64,000 nt of DNA. It comes from Rhodoflexus caldus (lineage in GTDB: Bacteria > Bacteroidota > Bacteroidia > Cytophagales > Thermoflexibacteraceae). The translations under genes and the position numbers were made by a program. The notes beneath the pieces were generated by a model. The model did not search any database. It had not been told where the DNA came from and saw only the letters and a list, made by a program, of their open reading frames with translations. Below are positions 25,797 to 34,106 of the stretch, in pieces (the first letter of the stretch is position 1; each line of letters starts with the position of its first letter). The DNA is taken from the NCBI RefSeq assembly GCF_021206925.1, contig NZ_JAJPRF010000004.1:248001-312000 (forward strand), read 5' to 3'.

Positions 25797-25873
25797 AGGT
25801 GAATTTGCGATTGCAGGTTCGGGAAATCCTGAAATGCCAAATTTTGCAGATATTTGCTTAAACGAATAATCAA

Positions 25874-26263
25874 ATGAAAGTAAAGCACTTTAATTTAAGC
25901 GTAGGCGAACAGTTTTTCAAGGCATTGGGAGATGAGTCGCGCCTGCGAATCTTGTTCTTACTGTACAAAAACAAAGAAATGTGCATTTCCGACTTGGAAA
26001 TGGTGCTGGATTTTACGCAAACCAAGATTTCGCGCCATTTGGCCTATCTCAAAAATGCCGGATTGGTCAATTACCGAAAAATTGACCAATGGGTTTTTTA
26101 CAGTATCAAAGACGAATTGAGCGAATTTATTGAGCAGATTTTCCGCTACCTGAACAAAGATGCCGACCTGCAAAAAGACCTGAAAATTTACAATACACTA
26201 CTCTCTAACCGCGAATTGGCAGCTAACCGCATCCTGTTAGGACAAATTAACCGATGGCGCTAA
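25874..26263 (+). CDS. ArsR/SmtB-family transcriptional regulator
   Basis: The 129-residue protein is a winged-helix repressor-type dimer subunit: FFKALGDESRLRILFLLYKN near 14, then the recognition helix region FTQTKISRHLAYLKNAGLVN and wing YRKIDQWVFYSI. The metal-binding cysteine box of many relatives (ELCVCDL) is reduced to MCISDLEM with one Cys, and no His/Asp ligand set is seen in the last helix, so a metal signal is unlikely. It is divergent from the GT39 gene, sharing 102 bases, and precedes the histidine-kinase operon by 94 bases. It may control either side. Confidence 0.88.
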   Translation: MKVKHFNLSVGEQFFKALGDESRLRILFLLYKNKEMCISDLEMVLDFTQTKISRHLAYLKNAGLVNYRKIDQWVFYSIKDELSEFIEQIFRYLNKDADLQKDLKIYNTLLSNRELAANRILLGQINRWR

Positions 26264-26269
26264 GCACGT

Positions 26270-26285
26270 AAATATTGCAATATTT
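26270..26285. promoter_or_regulatory. Perfect 16-base palindrome between arsR-type gene and kinase operon
   Basis: AAATATTGCAATATTT is a perfect inverted repeat 7 bases after the regulator's stop codon and about 70 bases before the kinase start. It could be an operator or part of a weak terminator. Confidence 0.35.
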
Positions 26286-26357
26286 TGCGATTTTATTTCA
26301 CTTTTACAGCAAATTTAGGTATCTTAGCACACTTTATCACCTTTCATCATACGGTTG

Positions 26358-28544
26358 ATGTTGTTGTTGCGCCTTCTGCCTTTTATTTTTTGCTTTCTCG
26401 GCCTTTGGCCGCTTGCGGCAGCTCAGCAAGAGATACTGTTGCACGGCAAGGTTGTGTTTGATGACGGACGACCTGCTGTAAATATTGAATTTCAGGTAGA
26501 TAACTTACGTCCTTTCACTACCGACAGAAAAGGCCAATTTGGCAGCATGATTCCTGCCTCGTTCAACAGCCCGAAACAGGTACGCGTAAACAATGACAAA
26601 CTTTCCGTAGTCAATTGGTTTTACGATACGGAACAGCAACTGCTGCAAATCACCCTTCGGGCATCGCAGCAAAACCTCGTCGGCAGGGTTATTACACGCA
26701 CCGGCGACCCTATTAACAATGCCAATGTTGCCGTTATCGTACAAGGCACGGAAGTAGGCAGCGGCATCAGCGATGAAAACGGCTATTTCGCGTTTTTCAT
26801 ACCCGCCGACATCAAACTTTCGCCACAGGCTACCGTCAAAGTCAATCAGTCAGTGCTTAGCACCGATGATGTGAAAATATCTTTAAACGACCGCAACAAC
26901 TACTTTCTGCATTTGTATTACAAGCAGCCCGCCAATGCGGAGTTGTATGCAGTTGTTGTTTATGACCATCAGAAACGACTGCAAAACGAGGCGCGCGTGA
27001 TTTACAATCGGCAGGAATTTGCAGCCGACAGCAAAGGTGTTATTTACGTGCCTTTATCGGGGTTGCAGGATATGCCGAAACTCAAAGTAGCAGGCGGTGT
27101 TGTTACTGCACGCAATTTCAGCACCCCGCTCAAACGCATCAGCCTCTACACGGCACCTGCTGCCCCTGCCAAAGCGGCAACAGACACCGGGCAGGCATAC
27201 ATGCGCTATTTTGACGAAATTACGCGGTCGCTGGAAGGCAATCGTGCAGAAATTGAAAAATACAACACCCTCATCACCCATGAGATGGAAAAACTGACCA
27301 AGCGTTTTTCCGCCGATAACAACATCCACCCCGAAGAAGCCCGCCGCTATTTGGCACGCATGGAAATTTTGGAGCAATTGCTGCTAAAAAACCACAGCCT
27401 GATGACAGCAGGCAACGAACAGACCCGCAGCGCTTTAATGCGTCTGAAAGATGCCATTGCCGCAAGGGACTCGCTTTCCCAAATCACGCATCAACAGATA
27501 GCCGAACTTGCCGATAAAAATGCCGAACTTGACCGCGCCAACAAGCGCATAGAAAGCGATACGCAGTTTAAACTCATGATTGCCGCCGGATTAATCACCG
27601 CTTTTGTGGGGATGAGTTTGGCCATTGGCTACCTCTACAAACGCACCGTTCGCCAAAAGGAGCAATTGGAAGTTACCAATACCGAACTGCGCACCACACT
27701 GGCAGCACTTAAAAAAACACAGGCACAATTAGTACAGCAAGACCGCATGACCTCACTGGGACAAATGGCGGCAGGCATTGCGCATGAAATCAACAACCCT
27801 ATCAATTTTATTTATGCAGGAGCCGATTCGCTGCGAAGAAATTTTATTGATTTAAAACAACTGCTGACCATTTACCGCAATCCGGCACTGCACAACGGCA
27901 GCAAGCAAAGTGCTATTGAACAATGGGAGAAAGTCCACAACGCCGACATGTTGCTCAACGAAAGCGAAGAACTTGTTGCAAGCCTCAAACGAGGGGCTAC
28001 CCGTACCTTTGAAATTGTACAGGGATTGCGCAGCTTCGCCCGTATAGATGAAGAAAATCTCATCAAACTAACCAACATTGAAGAAAGTTTAGACAATGTG
28101 CTTATGCTGTTGAGCGGGCAATTTGCCAGCCGTATCCAAATAGAAAAATACTACGGAAACATTCCGAAGATAGAGTGCTACCCTGCCCGATTGAATCAGG
28201 TGTTTCTCAATTTATTGATTAACGCCATAGAATCCATTGACAATCAGGGCATTATATTTATTACCACTACTTACCCCGCCAAAGGACGGCACGTACCGTC
28301 CGACATGAAGGATGCCGTAGCAATCACCATTGCCGATACAGGCCGCGGTATTTCCCAGAAACATCTGCCCCATATTTTTGACCCCTTTTTTACTACCAAA
28401 GAAGTTGGCGATGGCGTAGGCCTCGGGCTTTCCATCGCATTAGGCATCGTAAAAGAACACGGCGGCAATATCGTCGCCAACAGCCGCGAAGGAAAAGGCA
28501 GCCAATTTCTCATTATTTTACCGCGTCAATTAGCCCATACCTGA
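26358..28544 (+). CDS. Membrane histidine kinase with carboxypeptidase-regulatory-like sensor region
   Basis: The 728-residue protein has a signal peptide (MLLLRLLPFIFCFLGLWPLA, ending AAAQ), two beta-sandwich modules similar to carboxypeptidase regulatory domains (about 25-190, with GKVVFDDGRPAVNIEF and GRVITRTGDPINNANVAV), a further periplasmic region and coiled coil (about 290-400), one transmembrane helix (about 405-427), and a cytoplasmic kinase core. The phospho-acceptor is H476 in MAAGIAHEINNPINF; the ATPase part shows LNLLINAIESID, IADTGRGIS and GVGLGLSIALGIVKEHGG. It should autophosphorylate and pass phosphate to the response regulator starting one base after its stop. The carbohydrate-like sensor fold suggests an extracytoplasmic ligand, not identified. 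A TTG one codon earlier is possible. Confidence 0.9.
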   Translation: MLLLRLLPFIFCFLGLWPLAAAQQEILLHGKVVFDDGRPAVNIEFQVDNLRPFTTDRKGQFGSMIPASFNSPKQVRVNNDKLSVVNWFYDTEQQLLQITLRASQQNLVGRVITRTGDPINNANVAVIVQGTEVGSGISDENGYFAFFIPADIKLSPQATVKVNQSVLSTDDVKISLNDRNNYFLHLYYKQPANAELYAVVVYDHQKRLQNEARVIYNRQEFAADSKGVIYVPLSGLQDMPKLKVAGGVVTARNFSTPLKRISLYTAPAAPAKAATDTGQAYMRYFDEITRSLEGNRAEIEKYNTLITHEMEKLTKRFSADNNIHPEEARRYLARMEILEQLLLKNHSLMTAGNEQTRSALMRLKDAIAARDSLSQITHQQIAELADKNAELDRANKRIESDTQFKLMIAAGLITAFVGMSLAIGYLYKRTVRQKEQLEVTNTELRTTLAALKKTQAQLVQQDRMTSLGQMAAGIAHEINNPINFIYAGADSLRRNFIDLKQLLTIYRNPALHNGSKQSAIEQWEKVHNADMLLNESEELVASLKRGATRTFEIVQGLRSFARIDEENLIKLTNIEESLDNVLMLLSGQFASRIQIEKYYGNIPKIECYPARLNQVFLNLLINAIESIDNQGIIFITTTYPAKGRHVPSDMKDAVAITIADTGRGISQKHLPHIFDPFFTTKEVGDGVGLGLSIALGIVKEHGGNIVANSREGKGSQFLIILPRQLAHT

Positions 28545-28545
28545 T

Positions 28546-29751
28546 ATGATGCTTCCGCAAAGGCAGGCAAAAATCCTGTACGTAGATGATGAGATTGATA
28601 ATCTGACCATCTTTAAAGCAGCTTTTCGCAGATTATACGATATTCAAACCGCCCTTTCGGGCAAAGAAGCGCTGCAAATGATGCGCAATCAGCCGCCTGA
28701 GCACCCCTTTGACGTGCTGATTACCGACCAACGCATGCCCGAAATGACAGGCGTGGAACTCTTGGAGATAGCTGCCGCAGAGTTTCCGCAAACCGTGCGC
28801 ATGATGCTCACAGGCTACTCCGACATGGAAGCCATCATCCGCGCCATCAACAAGGGCAATATTTTTCGCTATTTGACCAAACCTTGGGAACTTGACGAGC
28901 TTCGCCAAGCCATAGATGAAGCCTTCATTATGGCAAGGCAACGCAATCACTTAGCGACCGAAACTGCCGATACCAATGCTCCGCAAACGGCAGAATGGGG
29001 CATTTTAATGCAACTGCAACAAATCATACAACCGACCGAAGAAGCCGTCAAAGCCGTATGCAAAGATGCTTTTATCTTTCGCCCGCAGGCCGGACAACCC
29101 GAGAAATCAATGATGGCTTTTTACCATTTGGCAGAAAAAAAACAAAGCCTTGTCATCACTGCCGTCTGCCTGACCGAAGACCTGCCCAAAGGCGCTATTT
29201 TTAGCCTGATAATCAAACACTTGACAGACAGCGCCGTGCTCAATGGCATCACCCTGCCCGCCTGCTTGCTGGCCGAATTGCAACTCAACTTTTGCACAGC
29301 CTCCCGCATTATGCCGCATGTAACCGACCTTTCCATAGGCATCACGCTCATTAACCATCAGGCCAACCGATTGATATTTGCCGGAACTTGCCAAAACCTG
29401 ATAGTTATTACGGCAGGCGAAACACAAGTTTTGCAAGGTATGCCCCAACCATTGGGTAAAAGCAATAATGCCTTCAATGCGGATGATTTCCAACAACACG
29501 AGCAGCCGTTCAGCCCTAATCGGACAGTCTTTTATATGGCTACCACGGGCATGGCAGAGCATCTGTGCGGCTTCAAAAACAGGGCTTTTGCCGGGCAATA
29601 TCTCGTAGAAATTCTGGAAGAATTGCATAATTTGCCCGCTGTACGCCAAAAACAACTCATCCGTTCGCTGTGGGACGAGTGGCAGGCGCAACCAACCGCT
29701 GCCGCCAACACCCCCGCGACAGACCCTCTGATAATCGGCATAAGCATTTAA
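28546..29751 (+). CDS. Response regulator with degenerate (inactive) SpoIIE/PP2C-like output domain
   Basis: The 401-residue protein has a complete receiver domain (residues 8-130: acidic pair D14/D15, phospho-acceptor D61 in ITDQRMPEM, T89, K112 in YLTKPW) and a C-terminal domain (about 170-380) that follows the SpoIIE phosphatase strand by strand but lacks the metal-binding residues. Against the active enzyme at 38807-42226, SGDFYWF has become MMAFYHL (Asp to A191), VVDCTGHGVPG has become AVCLTEDLPKG (Asp to C208), and FTDGYAD has become ATTGMAE (Asp to T334). It is therefore predicted to bind a partner without dephosphorylating it. It lies 1 base after the kinase gene and 2 bases before the LRR gene. 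Confidence 0.85.
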   Translation: MMLPQRQAKILYVDDEIDNLTIFKAAFRRLYDIQTALSGKEALQMMRNQPPEHPFDVLITDQRMPEMTGVELLEIAAAEFPQTVRMMLTGYSDMEAIIRAINKGNIFRYLTKPWELDELRQAIDEAFIMARQRNHLATETADTNAPQTAEWGILMQLQQIIQPTEEAVKAVCKDAFIFRPQAGQPEKSMMAFYHLAEKKQSLVITAVCLTEDLPKGAIFSLIIKHLTDSAVLNGITLPACLLAELQLNFCTASRIMPHVTDLSIGITLINHQANRLIFAGTCQNLIVITAGETQVLQGMPQPLGKSNNAFNADDFQQHEQPFSPNRTVFYMATTGMAEHLCGFKNRAFAGQYLVEILEELHNLPAVRQKQLIRSLWDEWQAQPTAAANTPATDPLIIGISI

Positions 29752-29753
29752 CA

Positions 29754-31097
29754 ATGAAGCCCTTACTACCACTAACGCTCTTGTTTCTACTCTCAGCGGG
29801 CAGCCTTTCGGCACAAATCCCAACCTTTTTGCTTCGCCGTCATACAGCATCCGCAGAGGCTGCCCACTCTACCCGCAAAGACACTATCTTGTATCTTGAT
29901 TTATCGGGACGCAACCTGACTGCTATTCCCGAATGGGTATATGCCTGCACCAATCTGCGCACGCTGGATTTGAGCCGCAATCCGATTGCCGAACTGCCGC
30001 GCCGCCTCAATCGCCTGAAAAAACTCCATAAAATCACCTGCGACGGCACGCCGATACAACAGCAACGCTTTGCACCCGACAGTTTAATGACCGAAAGGCT
30101 CAAAAGCATGTCGGCTGCCCGACAGCGTCAGGTACTGGACAGCTTCGCCACGCTGAACAGCGCACAGACTGAAGCTGTTGAGCAGCAACTATTAAAAATC
30201 GGCAAGTTGCGCCACGTTCGCACGCTGGTTATTAACAACCGCTACTTAACTGAAATGCCGCGTGTGTGGAAAATCCGCAAGTTAGATACGCTCAATATCA
30301 GCCGCAACCGCCTCACTTCGCTGCCGCACCAAATGAAGAAACTAAAGCATCTGAGTGCATTTTATGCCGACTACAACCGCCTCACACATGATATTACATG
30401 GTATCCGCTGCCGCAATTAAAAAAACTAAGCCTGATTTCCAATCGGTTGGAAATATTGCCGCCCGCAATCGGGCAATACCGCTCGCTGATATCCATCAAT
30501 GTGGCCGGTAATAAAATTGCACAGGTAGCCCCCGAAACAGCCCGCTTGCAGCAGTTGCGGCAAATCATTCTGTACGGTAATCAACTTACTGCCATCCCCG
30601 ACTGCATTTTTGATTTGCAGGCATTGGAAGAATTGGATGTGTACATGAATCAGATAACGGAAGTCCCCGAAAAAATCAGCCACCTGAAAAATCTGACACA
30701 TTTGTACCTGTCTTTCAACCGAATTGAAAAACTGCCCGAAAGTATTGCCCAACTGCAACACTTAAAAGGTCTTTATGCGCACCGCAACCGCCTGAGTCAA
30801 TTGAGTGACAGCTACGCGGCGCTGCAAAATCTGGAAGTGCTGCGCGTACAGGAAAACCGTTTGAGCATTTTCCCCAACTTCATCCTGCAACTACCCAACA
30901 TTCGCGAAGTGAACGTGGCACAAAACCAACTGTCCGACCTGCCGATAGAAAAATTGATGGATTTGCCGAAACTTTCGTTTTTTCATGCCAACAGCAACCC
31001 GTTTATGCCCGAATTTTTAGAAAGTCGGCTTGTAAAAGAATTCCTGCAAAAAGGCGAAAACCGAAAACTCAACTACGTAATCACGGGCAGGGATTAA
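29754..31097 (+). CDS. Exported leucine-rich-repeat protein
   Basis: The product (447 residues from ATG 29754) has a signal peptide (MKPLLPLTLLFLLSAGSLSA, cleaved before Q) and about a dozen leucine-rich repeats of the 23-residue bacterial type, such as LRTLDLSRNPIAELPRRLN, LDTLNISRNRLTSLPHQM and LTHLYLSFNRIEKLPESI. A shorter, less regular segment (about 100-150) splits the first repeats from the rest. LRR solenoids bind proteins or glycans; this one should be periplasmic or surface-exposed. Its position as third gene, 2 bases after the response regulator, suggests it works with the kinase's sensor region. The last 4 bases overlap the convergent RIC gene. An upstream ATG at 29670 is rejected because it would hide the signal peptide. 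Confidence 0.87.
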   Translation: MKPLLPLTLLFLLSAGSLSAQIPTFLLRRHTASAEAAHSTRKDTILYLDLSGRNLTAIPEWVYACTNLRTLDLSRNPIAELPRRLNRLKKLHKITCDGTPIQQQRFAPDSLMTERLKSMSAARQRQVLDSFATLNSAQTEAVEQQLLKIGKLRHVRTLVINNRYLTEMPRVWKIRKLDTLNISRNRLTSLPHQMKKLKHLSAFYADYNRLTHDITWYPLPQLKKLSLISNRLEILPPAIGQYRSLISINVAGNKIAQVAPETARLQQLRQIILYGNQLTAIPDCIFDLQALEELDVYMNQITEVPEKISHLKNLTHLYLSFNRIEKLPESIAQLQHLKGLYAHRNRLSQLSDSYAALQNLEVLRVQENRLSIFPNFILQLPNIREVNVAQNQLSDLPIEKLMDLPKLSFFHANSNPFMPEFLESRLVKEFLQKGENRKLNYVITGRD

Positions 31098-31852
31098 TTC
31101 AATCCCGCTTTTTCCTGCATCAGGCGCTTCACTTTACTTTCCAGCGCAAAGGCTTTGGGCAAAAGGATGCGATTTTCTATGGCTGCATGTGCTTGCAACT
31201 CATTTTCAAAGCGTTGCAGCTCGGAGTAAAGCACGCGAATAACCAACGGAGTGGTGGCATCGGTTGCATAGTCGCGGGTTAGTTCGCGGATGCCGCGCAT
31301 ATCGTCGTCATCGTCGTGGTGGTGTGCCGCAATGCTCTGCATAGTATGTTTCTGCATAGCAAAAAAGGCTTTACCCAATCCGCCGCGATGATACAGGGCA
31401 TCGTCCAGCACCAAAATATAGCGGAAAGTTTCGTTTTCTTCTTCCAAAATGTGGCGTACAAAATCTTCTGCAAACAGCGGGAAAGCAATTTTCAAATCGT
31501 CCAGCGTTTCCTGCATGGCAGATGACAGGTTTTGCGGCTGTGCACGGCTCACCAAGTGTTGCATATAGGGCAGGCGGCGGCGCATAAACACGCGATGCGA
31601 ATTTTTCAGGTAGTCAATAATGGCATCTACCGTGTAGCCTTTGAGCAACTCGGGCATGGAAAATCGCTCTTGTTGTCGCATAGACTCCCACTCTTTCAAG
31701 ATGGGGGCTGTGCTCATGCGCTTCTCGCGACAAACCGCTTCTAATGTTTTATTGCCATGCTGACAAAAATCAATGCCAAACAAATGCAATACCGCACCGA
31801 TGGAATGATGCTCTGCAACCAACTCGGAAAGGCTTTTTTCACGCGACAGCAT
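31094..31852 (-). CDS. ric: Iron-sulfur cluster repair protein RIC/ScdA-like
   Basis: The 252-residue protein has the N-terminal DUF542/ScdA_N domain (about 5-60, with HHSIGAVLHLFGIDFCQHGN and TLEAVC) and a hemerythrin-like di-iron domain (about 80-250) with HRVFMRRRLPYMQHL, FVRHILEEENETFRYI, and FENELQAHAAIENRILLPKA giving the His and Glu ligands. The family repairs iron-sulfur clusters damaged by nitric oxide or oxidants. Typical members have a double Cys after the Phe (FCC); here it reads FCQ. A low-complexity HHHDDDDD run (about residue 178) is unusual. No regulator is adjacent. Confidence 0.85.
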   Translation of the reverse strand: MLSREKSLSELVAEHHSIGAVLHLFGIDFCQHGNKTLEAVCREKRMSTAPILKEWESMRQQERFSMPELLKGYTVDAIIDYLKNSHRVFMRRRLPYMQHLVSRAQPQNLSSAMQETLDDLKIAFPLFAEDFVRHILEEENETFRYILVLDDALYHRGGLGKAFFAMQKHTMQSIAAHHHDDDDDMRGIRELTRDYATDATTPLVIRVLYSELQRFENELQAHAAIENRILLPKAFALESKVKRLMQEKAGLN

Positions 31853-31891
31853 GGTACTCGTATTTGATGATGCTAAAATAGCAATTTTTCA

Positions 31892-32764
31892 TTACTCCTC
31901 CCCACAAGCCAACAGCGTATTTTTCAACAGCGAAGCAATGGTCATTGGCCCTACGCCGCCGGGAACGGGCGTGATGTAGCTGCATTTCGGCGCAACTTCG
32001 TCAAATGCCACGTCGCCTTTGATGCTGTAACCCGATTTTTTGGAAGCATCGGGCACGCGGGTAATGCCTACGTCTATCACCACGGCACCTTCCTTCACCA
32101 TATCGGCCTTGATAAATTCAGGTCGTCCAAGGGCAGCTATCAGGATATCGGCGCGGCGGGTTTCCTCTGCCAAGTTGGGGGTGCGGCTGTGCGTAATCGT
32201 AACCGTACAGTTGCCCGGGTAGGCATTGCGCGACATGAGCAGCCCCATCGGCATACCTACAATATTGCTGCGGCCTACCACTACGCAATGCTTGCCTTCG
32301 GTGGCAATGCCGTAGTGCGCCAGTAGTTGCACAATGCCGAAAGGCGTGGCAGGGATAAAAGTAGGCAGCCCCAGTGCTAATTTGCCCACATTGGCCGGAT
32401 GAAAACCATCCACATCTTTTTCGGGGCTGATGGCATACGTAATTTTTTCGGCGTTGATATGTTTCGGCAAAGGCAGTTGCACAATGTAGCCGTCAATGTC
32501 GGGGTTTTCATTCAGGCTGTGCACCTGTGCCAGCAGTTCGGCTTCGCTGATGGTCTCGGGCAAGCGAATGAGCGTAGAGTGAAAACCGATGCGCTCGCAA
32601 GTACGGACTTTGCTGCCTACGTAGGTTTCGCTTGCGCCGTCGTTGCCTACCAGCACTGCCGCCAAATGCGGAATGCGTCGGCCTTCTGCCTTGCGCCTTG
32701 CCACTTCTTCCCTGATTTGTTCCTGTATCTTTTCCGATACCGCTTTGCCGTCTATGAGAATCAT
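31892..32764 (-). CDS. folD: Bifunctional methylenetetrahydrofolate dehydrogenase/cyclohydrolase FolD
   Basis: The 290-residue protein has both diagnostic blocks: near residue 50 [20 protein letters not shown], which includes the catalytic Lys, and the C-terminal [18 protein letters not shown]. The NADP site lies in [17 protein letters not shown]. It interconverts 5,10-methylene-, methenyl- and 10-formyl-tetrahydrofolate in the cytoplasm, supplying one-carbon units for purines. The start is separated by 108 bases from the divergent YciO-type gene; both directions have a TAACTTCG motif. Confidence 0.95.
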   Translation of the reverse strand: MILIDGKAVSEKIQEQIREEVARRKAEGRRIPHLAAVLVGNDGASETYVGSKVRTCERIGFHSTLIRLPETISEAELLAQVHSLNENPDIDGYIVQLPLPKHINAEKITYAISPEKDVDGFHPANVGKLALGLPTFIPATPFGIVQLLAHYGIATEGKHCVVVGRSNIVGMPMGLLMSRNAYPGNCTVTITHSRTPNLAEETRRADILIAALGRPEFIKADMVKEGAVVIDVGITRVPDASKKSGYSIKGDVAFDEVAPKCSYITPVPGGVGPMTIASLLKNTLLACGEE

Positions 32765-32780
32765 ATGCCCAATTTTTTTG

Positions 32781-32788
32781 CGAAGTTA
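32781..32788 (-). promoter_or_regulatory. Possible -7 box of folD
   Basis: TAACTTCG on the minus strand is one base from TAnnTTTG and ends 16 bases before the folD ATG. Confidence 0.35.
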
Positions 32789-32860
32789 CGGCTTTCAAAA
32801 AATTTCCCTGTTCAAAAAAAATGCTGCCCAAAGAATTCTTTCCAAAGCGTAACAAAATAT

Positions 32861-32868
32861 TAACTTCG
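32861..32868 (+). promoter_or_regulatory. Possible -7 box of the YciO-type gene
   Basis: TAACTTCG, the same variant as for folD, ends 4 bases before ATG 32873. Confidence 0.35.
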
Positions 32869-32872
32869 CATT

Positions 32873-33502
32873 ATGGCAGAGTTAATCAGCATTCATCCGC
32901 AAAATCCCGAACCGCAGAAAATTCGCCGAGTGGTAGAATGTCTGCGAGAGGGGGGCGTTATCATCTACCCGACCGATACGGTTTACGGCATCGGTTGCGA
33001 CCTGTACAGCGCCAAAGCGATTGAGCGCATCTGCCGCATCAAAGGCGTAAAGCCTAACAAAATGCACCTGTCGTTTATTTGTTACGACCTGTCCGACATC
33101 AGCAACTACGCACGCCAGATTCCCAACGCCGTGTTTCGGGTGATGAAAAAAGCACTGCCCGGCCCTTTTACCTTCATTCTGGAATCGAGCAGCGAAGTGC
33201 CTAAAATTGTAGGACAGAAAAAAAATCAGGTAGGCATCCGTGTGCCCGACCACAACGTACCCCGTGCAATTGTCAAAGAATTGGGCAACCCGATTTTGAC
33301 AACGTCCATCAAAGACGAGGACGAAATCGTTCAGTACATGACCGACCCCTCGCTTATCAACGACAAATACGGGCACGTGGTGGATATGGTGATTGATTCG
33401 GGCTACGGCGGCAACGTTCCTTCAACGGTAGTACTTTGCGAACAAGATGGCACTATGGAAGTAGTACGGGAAGGATTAGGAGATTTTGAGTTATATTTAT
33501 AA
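32873..33502 (+). CDS. Sua5/YciO/YrdC-fold protein, YciO subgroup
   Basis: The 209-residue protein has the YrdC fold signature GGVIIYPTDTVYGIGCDL and ICRIKGVKPNKMHLSFICYD, then VGIRVPDHNV and ILTTSIK. The opening IHPQNPE, the ICRI-K block, the length and the ending VVREGLGDFELYL match YciO rather than TsaC/Sua5. TsaC/Sua5 makes threonylcarbamoyl-AMP for the t6A modification of tRNA; YciO is a paralogue with a less certain role. The subgroup call is by eye, and either function is possible. Confidence 0.85.
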   Translation: MAELISIHPQNPEPQKIRRVVECLREGGVIIYPTDTVYGIGCDLYSAKAIERICRIKGVKPNKMHLSFICYDLSDISNYARQIPNAVFRVMKKALPGPFTFILESSSEVPKIVGQKKNQVGIRVPDHNVPRAIVKELGNPILTTSIKDEDEIVQYMTDPSLINDKYGHVVDMVIDSGYGGNVPSTVVLCEQDGTMEVVREGLGDFELYL

Positions 33503-33514
33503 CACACAATATTT

Positions 33515-33543
33515 GCACCCCTGATGCGTTAATCATCGGGTGC
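33515..33543. other. Stem-loop after the YciO-type gene
   Basis: GCACCC (33515-33520) with GATG pairs with CATC and GGGTGC (33538-33543) around a 7-base loop and a 2-base bulge. No T-run follows, so termination is doubtful. Confidence 0.4.
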
Positions 33544-33606
33544 GGATAACCCGCATGGTATCACTAAACTACACAGGCAAACAAACAACCTTATGATTTT
33601 AGTGAT

Positions 33607-34056
33607 ATGAAGACTACCGACTTAATGAACCAGACACTTTTCAATGATGACTTTTTGCATCTTGAGTATTTGCCTACCGAAAACGTATTGATTGAAACTT
33701 GGTATGGATTTGTGGATTACGCGCGTTTTGTAACGGCTACTCCCATTGTTTTGCAGGCCATTCAGCAAACCGGAGCGCACTTGCTGCTTTCCGATTTGAG
33801 TAAGTTGAAAGTACTCCGCGAAGATGCCTACTCCTACTTGGTACATGAAAAAACACGCCAATTAGCCCGTCAAGGTATTCAGGCATATGCGCTGAGCATC
33901 AATCCTGAAAAAGCAGGCGGCACAGCAACGGCCAATCTGATTAATGTACATGTAAGCCTTGGCGGCAACCACTTAGACCTCGCCTGTTTCCACAACACGC
34001 GCGAAGCTGGCATTTGGTTGAAAGAAAAAAGTTTGCAACCACAGCTAAACATGTAA
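33607..34056 (+). CDS. STAS/SpoIIAA-like protein
   Basis: This 149-residue cytoplasmic protein has no signal peptide and no enzyme motif. The beta-alpha order (LHLEYLPTENVLIETWYGF, a helix in which TPIVLQAIQQTGAH lies, then LLLSDLSKL, then a long helix and the strand AYALSINPEK) fits the SpoIIAA-like or STAS-like domains common as single-domain proteins in Cytophagales. A second protein with this look is at 56282-56668. Such domains can act in partner-switching with SpoIIE-type phosphatases and anti-sigma kinases. No kinase or sigma factor is adjacent; gldB follows 50 bases later on the same strand. Confidence 0.5.
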   Translation: MKTTDLMNQTLFNDDFLHLEYLPTENVLIETWYGFVDYARFVTATPIVLQAIQQTGAHLLLSDLSKLKVLREDAYSYLVHEKTRQLARQGIQAYALSINPEKAGGTATANLINVHVSLGGNHLDLACFHNTREAGIWLKEKSLQPQLNM

Positions 34057-34106
34057 TCTTTGCGGATGAAATAAAACTACCCTTGTTTTTATTCATCATG
34101 CAAACT

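Noticed and set aside
29670-29753. Longer N-terminus for the LRR protein, overlapping the response-regulator gene
   Set aside because: The 28 extra residues precede a perfect signal peptide and overlap the upstream gene's 3' end; ATG 29754 is preferred.
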